NCBI GenBank assembly: GCA_004010275.1
Contig: RBWT01000089.1
Location: 1 to 33,219, forward strand
DNA from: Streptomyces huasconensis
GTDB lineage: Bacteria; Actinomycetota; Actinomycetes; Streptomycetales; Streptomycetaceae
Length of the DNA: 33,219 bases
Direction of reading: 5' to 3'
Position 1 is the stretch's first letter. Each line of letters begins with the position of its first letter. Shown piece by piece: positions 16,396 through 23,712 of this stretch. Both the position numbers and the translations under genes were made by a program. The notes under the pieces are model-generated. The model ran no database searches. It saw only the letters and a program-made list of their open reading frames with translations, and was not told the DNA's origin.

Positions 16396-17674
16396 TCAGG
16401 CCTGTCGTGACGCCAGTTCCACGACCGTGATGTCCGACGGCGCCCCGACCCGCACCGGCGGCCCCCACGCCCCCGCGCCCCGGCTCACGTACAACTGCGT
16501 GTCGCCGTACCGCTCCAGGCCCGCGAGCGTGGGGTTGGCCAGGTCCGCCACGAGGTTGCCGGGCCACAGCTGGCCGCCGTGGGTGTGGCCGGAGAGTTGC
16601 AGGTCGACGCCGTGCTCGACGGCGTCGTGGATGACGACCGGCTGGTGCGCGAGGAGGACCGAGGCCCGTGAGCGGTCCCGGTCGCCGAGGGCCTTGGCGA
16701 AGTCGGGGCCCTCACCCTCGTCCTCGCCCGCCACGTCGTCGACACCGGCGAGGTCGAAGCCCGGCAGTTCCGTACGGGCGTTCCGCAGCGGGTGCAGACC
16801 GAGTTCGCGTACGTGGTCGACCCACTGCTCGGCCCCGGAGAAGTACTCGTGGTTGCCCGTGACGAAGTACGCGCCGTGCCGTGACCGTAGCCCGGCGAGC
16901 GGGGCGGCGGCCGGGCCGAGGTCCTCGACGCTGCCGTCCACCAAGTCGCCGACCACGGCGATCAGATCGGGCTGCGTGGCGTTGACGGTGTCGACCACGC
17001 GCTGCGTGAAGCCGCGCCCGAGGATCGGCCCGAGGTGGACGTCGCTGACGACGGCTATCCGGAACCCGTGCGCACCGCGCGGCAGTTTGGCAAGCGGCAC
17101 GGTGACCCGCTTCACCCGGGGTCCCCTGAGCACACCGTAGGCCCCGTACCCGACGGTCCCCACGGCGGCGGCAGCGACGCCACCCCCGACGATCCGTGAC
17201 ACGAAGAGACGGCGGGAGGGGGCGGGAGGGGGAGGGGGAGTTGTGGCGGATGTGCTTCTCGACGGAGCCGGGCTCTGCGGGAGCAGCCTCTACGGAGGAG
17301 GCTCGCTCGCCCAAATCGCCCTCTACGGAGTCCGCCGCTTCCTCGCCTGCCCCCCTCCCTCCGACCCACCACCCCAGCAGCGGCCGCACCAACTCCCCCA
17401 CCAGCAGCGCCAGCAGCAGGTAGAGCGAGAGGGCCAGCCACAGGTAGCCGGGCCAGGCGACGATCCGCTGGAGCGGGAAGGGCGCGCCGGAGCGTCCGGC
17501 CACGAGCGCGGCGAGCACCAGCAGCGGTCCGGCCACGAAGACGACCGTGCCGGCACGCCGCGCCCGCCCGGGTCCGGCCGTCGTGTCGCGCACGAGGCGG
17601 CGCCACGCGTACCAGTGGAGGGCGGCGAAGGCCGCGAGCACGGCCAGGCCCACGAGGACCCCGAGAACGGCCAC
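16396..17674 (-). CDS. Membrane-anchored metallophosphoesterase (one frameshift)
   Basis: The C-terminal domain is a calcineurin-like phosphoesterase with all five motifs: SDVHLG, GDLVDG, GNHEY, AHQP and SGHTHGGQ, binding two metals. Before it come about three membrane helices in another frame (from GTG 17674: VLGVLVGLAVLAAF, VVFVAGPLLVLAALV, PGYLWLALSLYLLLALLVG), an acidic linker, and then RLFVSRIVGGGVAAAAVG. The frame changes in the G/C-rich run at about 17205-17240, equal to one extra base; corrected length is about 425 aa. An uncorrected call would give only the 268-aa domain from GTG 17202. The start lies two bases after the stop of the small membrane gene, so the two are coupled. The substrate is unknown; this class often acts on lipid or nucleotide phosphoesters at the membrane. 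Confidence 0.87.
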
Positions 17675-17676
17675 GG

Positions 17677-17919
17677 CTATGACGTACGGCGCAGAGCGCG
17701 GATTCCACGGAACCCGATGGTCCCCACCACCGTCCCCAAGACAAAGGAGACAACGGCGAGCGTCAGGTGCACCCAGAAGTACCCGGTCGGGTCGCCCGCG
17801 TCGTCGAAGGCGAGCCCGCTGCCGTCCTTCCACAGATTTTTGACGAAAGTGATCCAGATGACCCAGCTCCACACCCCGAAGGCGAGCAGGAACCAGGAGA
17901 CTGGGCGGCTGAGCTTCAT
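17677..17919 (-). CDS. Small two-helix membrane protein
   Basis: This 80-aa protein starts at ATG 17919 (MKLSRPVSWFLLAFGVWSW). It has one helix at each end, the second being FWVHLTLAVVSFVLGTVVGTIGF, with a hydrophilic loop DGSGLAFDDAGDPTG between them. It ends RALRRTS at TAG 17677, two bases before the metallophosphoesterase start, suggesting joint translation. Function unknown; it looks like the SCO-type conserved small membrane proteins of Streptomyces. Confidence 0.83.
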   Translation of the reverse strand: MKLSRPVSWFLLAFGVWSWVIWITFVKNLWKDGSGLAFDDAGDPTGYFWVHLTLAVVSFVLGTVVGTIGFRGIRALRRTS

Positions 17920-18015
17920 GGGTTCAGTATCGCGAGGGCTTCTTGCGGGCCGCCGCCGGGGTGGGGCCGCCGGCGCCCAGCGCACCTCGGCGGCGGGTGC
18001 CATGACGCCGCCCTG

Positions 18016-18021
18016 TACGTT
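18016..18021 (+). promoter_or_regulatory. -10-like hexamer for the carboxypeptidase gene
   Basis: TACGTT lies seven bases before GTG 18029, with no ribosome site, consistent with leaderless transcription starting at the GTG. This favours GTG 18029 over ATG 18002, which would lie upstream of the element. Confidence 0.35.
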
Positions 18022-18028
18022 CTCGTCC

Positions 18029-19285
18029 GTGCCTGCCACCAGAACAGCCGCCTTGCTGCTCGCCTCCGCGACCATGCTGACCCTGTCGGCCACCGCTCCC
18101 GCCTTCGCGGACGGCAAGCCGGGCGACGACGACCAGCCGAAGCCGCCCGCTGCGATGTCGACCGTCGGCGGCGCCCTGCTCGGCAAGCCCGGCACCCAGG
18201 CGCAGCTCAAGCCGGGCGCCCCGGTGCTGCCCAAGGACCTCACGGCACGCTCCTGGATCGTCTCGGACGCGGAGACCGGCGACGTCCTCGCCGCGCACAA
18301 CGCGCACTGGCGGCTGCCCCCCGCGAGCACCCTCAAGATGCTCTTCGCCGACACGGTCCTGCCGAAGTTCCCCAAGTCGCAGCAGCACAAGGTCGCCCCC
18401 TCCGAACTGCAGGGCATCGGCGCGGGCAGCAGCATGGTCGGCATCAAGGAGAACGAGACGTACTCCGTCCACGACCTGTGGCTCGGCGTCTTCCTGAAGT
18501 CCGGCAACGACGCGGTGCACGTCCTGTCCGCGATGAACGACGGCGTCGAGAACACCGTCAAGGACATGCAGGAGCACGCCGAGGAACTCCAGGCCCTGGA
18601 CACGCGCGTGGTCTCGCCGGACGGGTACGACGCCAAGGGGCAGGTGTCCTCGGCGTACGACCTGACGCTGATCGCCCGCTCCGGGCTGCAGAAGAAGGAC
18701 TTCCGGGAGTACTGCGCCACGGCCGTCGCCCAGTTCCCCGGCGAGACCAAGAAGATCAAGAAGGGCAAGGACAAGGGTAGGACGAAGCGCGGGTCCTTCG
18801 AGATCCAGAACACCAACAAGCTGCTCACCGGTGCCCTCGGCATCAGCCCCTACAAGGGCATCGCCGGTGTCAAGAACGGCTACACCTCGCACGCGGGGAA
18901 CACGTTCACCGGAGTCGCCGAGCGCGACGGCAAGGTCCTCCTCGTCACCGTCATGAACCCCTCCTCCGGAGAGGCGCACGCGGTCTACAAGGAGACCGAG
19001 CGGCTGTTCGACTGGGGCTTCAAGGCGGCGGGCAAGGTCGACCCGGTGGGTGAGCTGGTCGCGCCGAAGGGTGCCACAGGCGCCGGCAAAGGCGCCCCGG
19101 GCGGCGACGGCAAGAACGGCGCCGCCGCGAACATGACGCACTCCTCCGACGGCGGATCGGGCGGCATGGGCACCGCGCTGGCGGTCACGGGCGGCGTGGT
19201 CGTGGTGCTCGCCGCGGGCGTCTTCCTCGTCAGGCGCCGGATGCCGCTGCCCGGTCAGGCCGGCCGCCGTCCGCGGCAGGACTGA
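18029..19285 (+). CDS. D-alanyl-D-alanine carboxypeptidase (peptidase S11, penicillin-binding protein)
   Basis: This serine peptidase trims the terminal D-Ala from peptidoglycan stem peptides. From GTG 18029 (418 aa) a signal peptide comes first (ALLLASATMLTLSATAPAFA). The active-site triad is visible: SxxK as PPASTLKM (Ser100, Lys103), SxN as SGN (from Ser158), and the third motif as KNG in GVKNGYTSHAG (Lys282), where KTG is the usual form. A Lys-rich insert (KKIKKGKDKGRTKRG) lies between motifs two and three. A Gly-rich stalk and a C-terminal helix (TALAVTGGVVVVLAAGVFLV) followed by RRR anchor it to the membrane, instead of the amphipathic tail of E. coli PBP5. Its 3' end overlaps the convergent YihY gene by 56 bp. 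ATG 18002 is an alternative start. Confidence 0.93.
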   Translation: MPATRTAALLLASATMLTLSATAPAFADGKPGDDDQPKPPAAMSTVGGALLGKPGTQAQLKPGAPVLPKDLTARSWIVSDAETGDVLAAHNAHWRLPPASTLKMLFADTVLPKFPKSQQHKVAPSELQGIGAGSSMVGIKENETYSVHDLWLGVFLKSGNDAVHVLSAMNDGVENTVKDMQEHAEELQALDTRVVSPDGYDAKGQVSSAYDLTLIARSGLQKKDFREYCATAVAQFPGETKKIKKGKDKGRTKRGSFEIQNTNKLLTGALGISPYKGIAGVKNGYTSHAGNTFTGVAERDGKVLLVTVMNPSSGEAHAVYKETERLFDWGFKAAGKVDPVGELVAPKGATGAGKGAPGGDGKNGAAANMTHSSDGGSGGMGTALAVTGGVVVVLAAGVFLVRRRMPLPGQAGRRPRQD

Positions 19286-20177
19286 CGTCCTGCGCGTCCT
19301 GGCCGGCGTCGGGGCGGTCCGCCGCCCGTGACGCCTTCCGCGTCGCCGTCCAGGCGGCGCAGAACAGCAGCAGCTTCGCGGTGAAGTTGATCCACAGGAG
19401 CAGCGCGACGGGCACGCCGAAGGCGCCGTACATGCTCTTCGCGGCGACGCCCTTCATGTAGCCGCCGAGCAGCAGCTTCAGCAGTTCGAAGCCGGCCGCG
19501 CCGATCAGTCCCGCGGTGATCAGGTCGCGGCGGTGCGGCTGGACGCCGGGCAGCAGGGTGAGGACGTAGAGCAGCAGCAGGAAGTCGGCGAGGACGGCGA
19601 TCGCGAAGGCGACCGCCTGGAGCAGGGCCGCGCCCCAGCCCGTCTCGTCGATGCCGAGGAGGTCGGCGGTCCAGCCGACGGCGGTCGAGGCGAGCGCGGA
19701 GGCGGTGAACGAGGCGAGGCCGGCGCCGCCGAGACCGATGAGCACCCCGGCGTCCTTGACCTTGCCCAGGACGGGGTTGCCCTCCTCGTCGTCCAGCTCC
19801 CAGACGCACCGCAGGCACTCCCTCATGGAGCCGACCCAGCCGATGCCGGTGAAGAGCAGCAGGGCGCCCGCGACGAGGCCGACGGTGCCCGCGTTGGCGA
19901 CGAGGGTGTCCAGGTCCAGTTGGTCGGAGATGCCCGGGACCTGCTCGGCGAGCTTGTCCTCCAGCGTGGTCTGCTGCTTCTGGGAGAGCGTCGCCGCGGC
20001 GACCGCCGTGGCGACGGTGATCAGCGGGAAGAGCGCCAGGAAGCTGATGAAGGTCATCGCGGCCGCGAGGCGTGTCCAGTGGACGTGGTCGAGCCGTTCG
20101 TACGCGCGCCACGCGTGCGTGCGCATGCCCTTCTCGACGAGCGGTCCGATCCCGGGCAGTTTCTTCAGCCAGTCCAT
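19230..20177 (-). CDS. YihY/BrkB family inner-membrane protein
   Basis: This 315-aa protein starts at ATG 20177 with GGAGG just upstream. It has about six membrane helices: AAAMTFISFLALFPLITVATA (the family signature, helix 1), VGLVAGALLLFTGIGWV, GVLIGLGGAGLASFTAS, AFAIAVLADFLLLLYVL, LITAGLIGAAGFELLKLLL, and VPVALLLWINFTAKLLLFC. The C-terminal tail is charged and disordered. The name 'ribonuclease BN' for this family is historical and wrong; the real function is unknown, with transport suspected. Its start overlaps the end of the gtrA-like gene by 13 bp, so it belongs to the minus-strand operon of the DPA-type cassette. Confidence 0.88.
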   Translation of the reverse strand: MDWLKKLPGIGPLVEKGMRTHAWRAYERLDHVHWTRLAAAMTFISFLALFPLITVATAVAAATLSQKQQTTLEDKLAEQVPGISDQLDLDTLVANAGTVGLVAGALLLFTGIGWVGSMRECLRCVWELDDEEGNPVLGKVKDAGVLIGLGGAGLASFTASALASTAVGWTADLLGIDETGWGAALLQAVAFAIAVLADFLLLLYVLTLLPGVQPHRRDLITAGLIGAAGFELLKLLLGGYMKGVAAKSMYGAFGVPVALLLWINFTAKLLLFCAAWTATRKASRAADRPDAGQDAQDVSPAADGGRPDRAAASGA

Positions 20178-20668
20178 GTCGCCTCCGTCGCCTCCCTGCC
20201 TGCCGTCCTGTCCGAAGACGTGCCCGCAGTCCGGCCCGACACGCGGAATACGAGGGTCCGGGTTCCCCAGAACCGTAGAACGGTGGCGAGAGCCATGCCG
20301 ATCCCGGCACCCGACACGGTGTCCGCGCGCTGCGAGGTGAGACCGAGCCCGTAGTGCGACACGGCGATGCACAGCAGTTGGACGAGGGCGCCGGCGACGT
20401 TGACGGCGAAGAACACCGCGTACTGGCGCAGCCGTGAGACCCCTGCCGCCTTGCGCCGGTAGGTGCCGAGCGCGTTGCCCGCGTACGCCACGGAGCAGCC
20501 CGCCACGAAGGAGAGCGCCTTGGCGGTCAGCGGGTCGAGCCCCACCGGCCCGCGCAGCCAGATGAAGAGGCCGAGGTCGACGGCGTACGCGCAGATCCCG
20601 GCGGCGGCGAAGCCGAGCAGTTCGGGCCCGAGCGACCGCAGACGCGCGCGTAGGGGAATCCAACTCAC
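20165..20668 (-). CDS. GtrA-like small membrane protein (possible polyprenyl-phosphate-sugar flippase)
   Basis: This 167-aa protein starts at GTG 20668, overlapping the UbiA-like gene stop by four bases. Four membrane helices are visible: LLGFAAAGICAYAVDLGLFI, LTAKALSFVAGCSVAYAGN, YAVFFAVNVAGALVQLLCIA and VSGAGIGMALATVLRFWG, followed by the family-typical end RFWGTRTLVFR. GtrA proteins help move or present polyprenyl-phosphate sugars; in mycobacteria a GtrA protein (Rv3789) acts with the DPA pathway. The position next to the UbiA, PAP2, DprE1 and DprE2 homologues supports the same role here. Confidence 0.9.
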   Translation of the reverse strand: MSWIPLRARLRSLGPELLGFAAAGICAYAVDLGLFIWLRGPVGLDPLTAKALSFVAGCSVAYAGNALGTYRRKAAGVSRLRQYAVFFAVNVAGALVQLLCIAVSHYGLGLTSQRADTVSGAGIGMALATVLRFWGTRTLVFRVSGRTAGTSSDRTAGREATEATWTG

Positions 20669-21624
20669 CAGTTCGCGACCGCGAGTCCGTACATGGCCAG
20701 CCACACCAGACCGATCACGGCGAGTGCCCTGTCGCGCAGGACGACGTCCTCGGGCTCGCCGGCGGTGCCCCGGTCGGCGAAGACGGCGTAGCGCAGGATC
20801 GCGAGGATGAAGGCCGTCATGGAGAGCTGGCGCCACGGCAGGAGGCTGCCACTGGTCGTGCTGCCGCCCGCTTCCATGGCCCACAGGCAGTACGCGAGAA
20901 CCGCGACCCCGGCGGCCAGCTGCCATACGAAGCGGAGGTAGCCGGTGGTGTATTCGGTGAGCAACGCGCGCGTGGCGCCCAGCTTCCCGGAACTGGCGGA
21001 CATCTGGACGGCTTCGGAGTACCGCTTGGCGGAGACCATGAAGAGCGCGCCGAAGCCGGTGGTGATCAGGAACCAGCGGGAGAGCGGGATGTCGAGCGCG
21101 ATGCCGCCGATCATGGCGCGCATCAGGAAGCCGGTCGTGACGATCGTGAGGTCGACGACGAGGACGTGCTTGAGGCTGACGCAGTAGGCGAGTTGCATGC
21201 AGACGTACGCGGCCAGGAGCGCGGCCGTGAGCGGCGTGCACAGGACCGCCGCGGCCGCGGGCGCGAGGACCGCGAGGAGGCCTCCCACGGCGTAGGCGAC
21301 GGGCACCGGCACCTGCCCGGCCGCGACCGGTCTGCGGCACTTGGTGGGGTGGGCGCGGTCGGCGTCGCGTCGACGCGCGTCGTTGATCAGGTAGACGGCG
21401 GAGGCGGCGGCCGTGAACAGCGCGAAGACGAGCGCGAGTTGCACGGCGGCGTGGCGCGAGAACAGTTCGCCCGCCGCCGCGGGGGCGGCGACGACCAGGA
21501 CGTTCTTCACCCACTGGCGCGGGCGCGCCGTCTTCAGGAGGCCGAGCGGCAGACCGATGGCGCCCGGACGTGACGACTGGGGCGGACGGGGCCGCTCCAG
21601 GACGGTGGAGATACGTTCAGGCAT
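20665..21624 (-). CDS. Decaprenyl-phosphate phosphoribosyltransferase (UbiA family, Rv3806c-like)
   Basis: This 319-aa integral membrane enzyme should transfer phosphoribose from PRPP to a polyprenyl phosphate, the first committed DPA step. It aligns by eye with Rv3806c: TARPRQWVKNVLVVAAP, YLINDARRRDADRAHPTK, SLKHVLVVDLTIVTTGFLMR, IPLSRWFLITTGFGALFMV, KRYSEA, and the near-C-terminal AGEPEDVVLRDR, with about nine helices. The Asp-rich motif is odd: the NDxxDxxxD pattern reads N-D-A-R-R-R-D-A-D. One inserted T and one missing G within about ten bases (near 21370) would restore N-D-A-R-D-A-D-A-D, so a paired sequencing error is likely. The start overlaps the PAP2 stop by eight bases. Confidence 0.9.
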   Translation of the reverse strand: MPERISTVLERPRPPQSSRPGAIGLPLGLLKTARPRQWVKNVLVVAAPAAAGELFSRHAAVQLALVFALFTAAASAVYLINDARRRDADRAHPTKCRRPVAAGQVPVPVAYAVGGLLAVLAPAAAAVLCTPLTAALLAAYVCMQLAYCVSLKHVLVVDLTIVTTGFLMRAMIGGIALDIPLSRWFLITTGFGALFMVSAKRYSEAVQMSASSGKLGATRALLTEYTTGYLRFVWQLAAGVAVLAYCLWAMEAGGSTTSGSLLPWRQLSMTAFILAILRYAVFADRGTAGEPEDVVLRDRALAVIGLVWLAMYGLAVANW

Positions 21625-22129
21625 CGACGCGGCCCCCCATCATCCAGGCGGCTCCCGCGCGCGCGGTGAGCGCGCCGAGCGCCGCGCCCGCGGCGACGTC
21701 CGAGGGGTAGTGGACGCCGACGACCATCCGGGAGACGCACATCGCGGCGGCCAGCGGCGGCACGAGGCGGGCCCCGGCCGGGCGCAGCACGCCGTACGCG
21801 ACGGTGGCGGCGGCGGCCGAAGTGGCGTGCGAGCTGGGGAAGGAGTGCCGCCCCACGGTCCGTACGAGCGGTTCCGCGCTGCCGGGGCGCGGGCGGCGGA
21901 CGATCCGCTTGACGCCCATGCTGGCCAGGTGGGCGGCGGCGGTCAGCGCGGTGCCGCGCAGCCAGGCGCCGCGCCGCTCGCGGTCGGCGGCGGCGCCCAC
22001 GAGCCCCGCCGCGATCCACAGAGCGCCGTGTTCACCGCTCCAGGAGAGGGCGCGTGCGGCGGTCGCCACGCGCGGGTCGGTGCCGCAGTCGCGCAGGGCC
22101 GACAGCAACCTGTGGTCCATGTCGTACAT
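21617..22129 (-). CDS. PAP2 phosphatase (decaprenylphosphoryl-5-phosphoribose phosphatase candidate, Rv3807c-like)
   Basis: All three acid-phosphatase motifs are present: KRIVRRPRP, FPSSHAT and SRMVVGVHYPSD. Hydrophobic segments between them indicate an integral membrane protein. I choose ATG 22129 (MYDMDHRLL; AGAGG five bases upstream), giving 170 aa; the open frame runs on to 22201, but through a 10-bp repeat array. In mycobacteria Rv3807c sits next to Rv3806c and is proposed to dephosphorylate phosphoribosyl-decaprenol. Here it is the first gene of the minus-strand operon and overlaps the UbiA-like gene. Confidence 0.9.
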   Translation of the reverse strand: MYDMDHRLLSALRDCGTDPRVATAARALSWSGEHGALWIAAGLVGAAADRERRGAWLRGTALTAAAHLASMGVKRIVRRPRPGSAEPLVRTVGRHSFPSSHATSAAAATVAYGVLRPAGARLVPPLAAAMCVSRMVVGVHYPSDVAAGAALGALTARAGAAWMMGGRVDA

Positions 22130-22140
22130 GTGGCCTCTTT

Positions 22141-22174
22141 TTCGAAGACATTCGAAGACGTTCGACGTTCGAGA
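22141..22174. repeat. 10-bp tandem repeats in the DPA-cassette divergent promoter region
   Basis: TTCGAAGACA, TTCGAAGACG, then TTCGACG and TTCGAGA follow in near-perfect 10-bp register, with a second small array (CCAACCTG twice, then CCAA) at about 22199-22217. The region 22130-22320 is markedly richer in A/T than its surroundings. Ten-base spacing places each copy on the same helix face, as expected for cooperative regulator binding sites. Confidence 0.6.
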
Positions 22175-22307
22175 GCTGGGCACCTCGACCCGTCTAGCCA
22201 ACCTGCCAACCTGCCAATAATTCCGGCAATGTTGAATGACACTCCCTCAATCACCCATTTCGGTGAGAGTACGGATGATTTATGCCTAACCGCCCTTCCA
22301 GGGGCGT

Positions 22308-22313
22308 TACGGT
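22308..22313 (+). promoter_or_regulatory. -10-like hexamer for the dprE1-like gene
   Basis: TACGGT lies seven bases before ATG 22321. There is no Shine-Dalgarno sequence before this ATG, so a leaderless transcript is plausible. No good -35 match is visible. Confidence 0.35.
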
Positions 22314-22320
22314 CTTTGCC

Positions 22321-23699
22321 ATGCCTGTCGACACCCCCGCCCCGCCCCCGGCCGAAGCCGTGTCCGTCTCCGGCTGGGGGCCGCACCGCCCCGACCACCG
22401 CCCTGCTGGTGCGGCCCCGCACACCGGAGGAGGCCGCTGCGGCCGTGGTGCGCGCGGCGAGCGCGGCGGCATCACCGAGGCCTCGGCCGGGCATACGGCG
22501 ACGCGGCGCAGAACGCGGGCGGCGCCGTCTTCGACATGACGGGCATGGACCGGGTGCGCACCATCGACGCCGAGGCGGGCGTGGTCGTCTGCGACGCGGG
22601 CGTCTCCCTGCACCGCCTGATGGAAGTCCTGCTCCCCCTCGGCTGGTTCGTGCCGGTGACCCCCGGGACCCGCTATGTGACGGTCGGCGGGGCCATCGGC
22701 GCCGACATCCACGGCAAGAACCACCACGTCTCGGGGTCCTTCGCCCGCCATGTGCTCGCGATGGACCTGCTGACCGCGGACGGCACGGTCCGCACCGTCA
22801 CCCCCGGTACGCCGCTGTTCGACGCCACGGCGGGCGGCATGGGCCTCACCGGCGTCATCCTGTCGGCGACGGTCCAACTGCAACCGGTCGAGACGTCCTT
22901 GATGAGCGTCGACACGGAACGCGCCACGGACCTCGACGACTTGATGGCCCGCCTGACCGCCACCGACCACCGCTATCGCTACTCCGTGGCCTGGATCGAC
23001 CTCCTCGCGCGCGGGACGTCCATGGGCCGCTCGGTGCTGACCCGCGGTGACCACGCCCCCCTGGACGCGCTTCCGGCACGGGCACGCGCGCGTAGAGCCC
23101 CCCTCGCGTTCCGCCCCGGACAGCTCCCCGCCCCGCCCTCCTTCGTGCCGGAGGGACTGCTCGGCAAGACCTCGGTGGGCCTCTTCAACGAGCTGTGGTA
23201 CCGCAGAGCGCCCCGTTCACGCACCGGCGAGCTCCAGAAGATCTCCACCTTCTTCCACCCTCTGGACGGCGTCCCGCACTGGAACCGCGTCTACGGCCGC
23301 AGCGGCTTCGTGCAGTACCAGTTCGTCGTCGGGTACGGCAAGGAAGAGGCCCTGCGCCGCGTCGTACGCCGCATCTCCGAGCGCGGCTGCCCGTCCTTCC
23401 TCGCCGTGCTGAAGCGCTTCGGAGAGGGCGATCCGGGCTGGCTGTCGTTCCCGATGCCCGGCTGGACGCTGGCCCTGGACATCCCGGCCAACCTGCCGGG
23501 GCTCGGCGTCTTCCTCGACGAACTCGACGAGGAGGTGGCCGCCGCCGACGGGCGCGTCTACCTCGCCAAGGACTCGCGGCTGCGGCCCGAGATGCTCGCC
23601 GCCATGTACCCGCGGCTCGCCGACTTCCGCGCGCTGCGGGCCGATCTCGATCCGCGCGGCGTGTTCCGCTCGGACCTCTCGCGCCGCCTCGCCCTCTAG
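22321..23699 (+). CDS. dprE1: DprE1-like decaprenylphosphoryl-beta-D-ribose 2'-oxidase (frameshifted near the 5' end)
   Basis: FAD-dependent oxidase of the DPA pathway, forming the 2'-keto intermediate from decaprenylphosphoryl-ribose. ATG 22321 begins MPVDTPAPPPAEAVSVSGWG; the frame then changes three times (about 22376-22382 one extra base, about 22463 one missing, about 22477 one or four missing). Joined, the pieces read GWG-RTAPTTALLVRP...RGGIT...GLGRAYGDAAQNAGG, closely matching the start of M. tuberculosis DprE1. The rest is intact: GGAIGADIHGKNHHVSGSF (FAD site), FVQYQFVVGYG, RVYLAKDSR (conserved Lys), and SDLSRRLAL. Total length is about 460 aa, close to the mycobacterial 461. At the benzothiazinone-reactive Cys (WNICVD in M. 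tuberculosis) the sequence is WTLALD, so Ala. The stop is 13 bp before dprE2. Confidence 0.9.
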
Positions 23700-23712
23700 G
23701 AGACCGGACCTC

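Noticed and set aside
17243..18001. Long N-terminal extension of the carboxypeptidase frame
   Set aside because: The extension lies antisense to the metallophosphoesterase and small membrane genes; the signal peptide starts only after 18029.
22536..23699. Downstream ATG as the true start of dprE1
   Set aside because: It would drop the GWGRTAP and GLGRAYGD parts of the FAD domain, which are visible upstream in other frames, and has no ribosome site.
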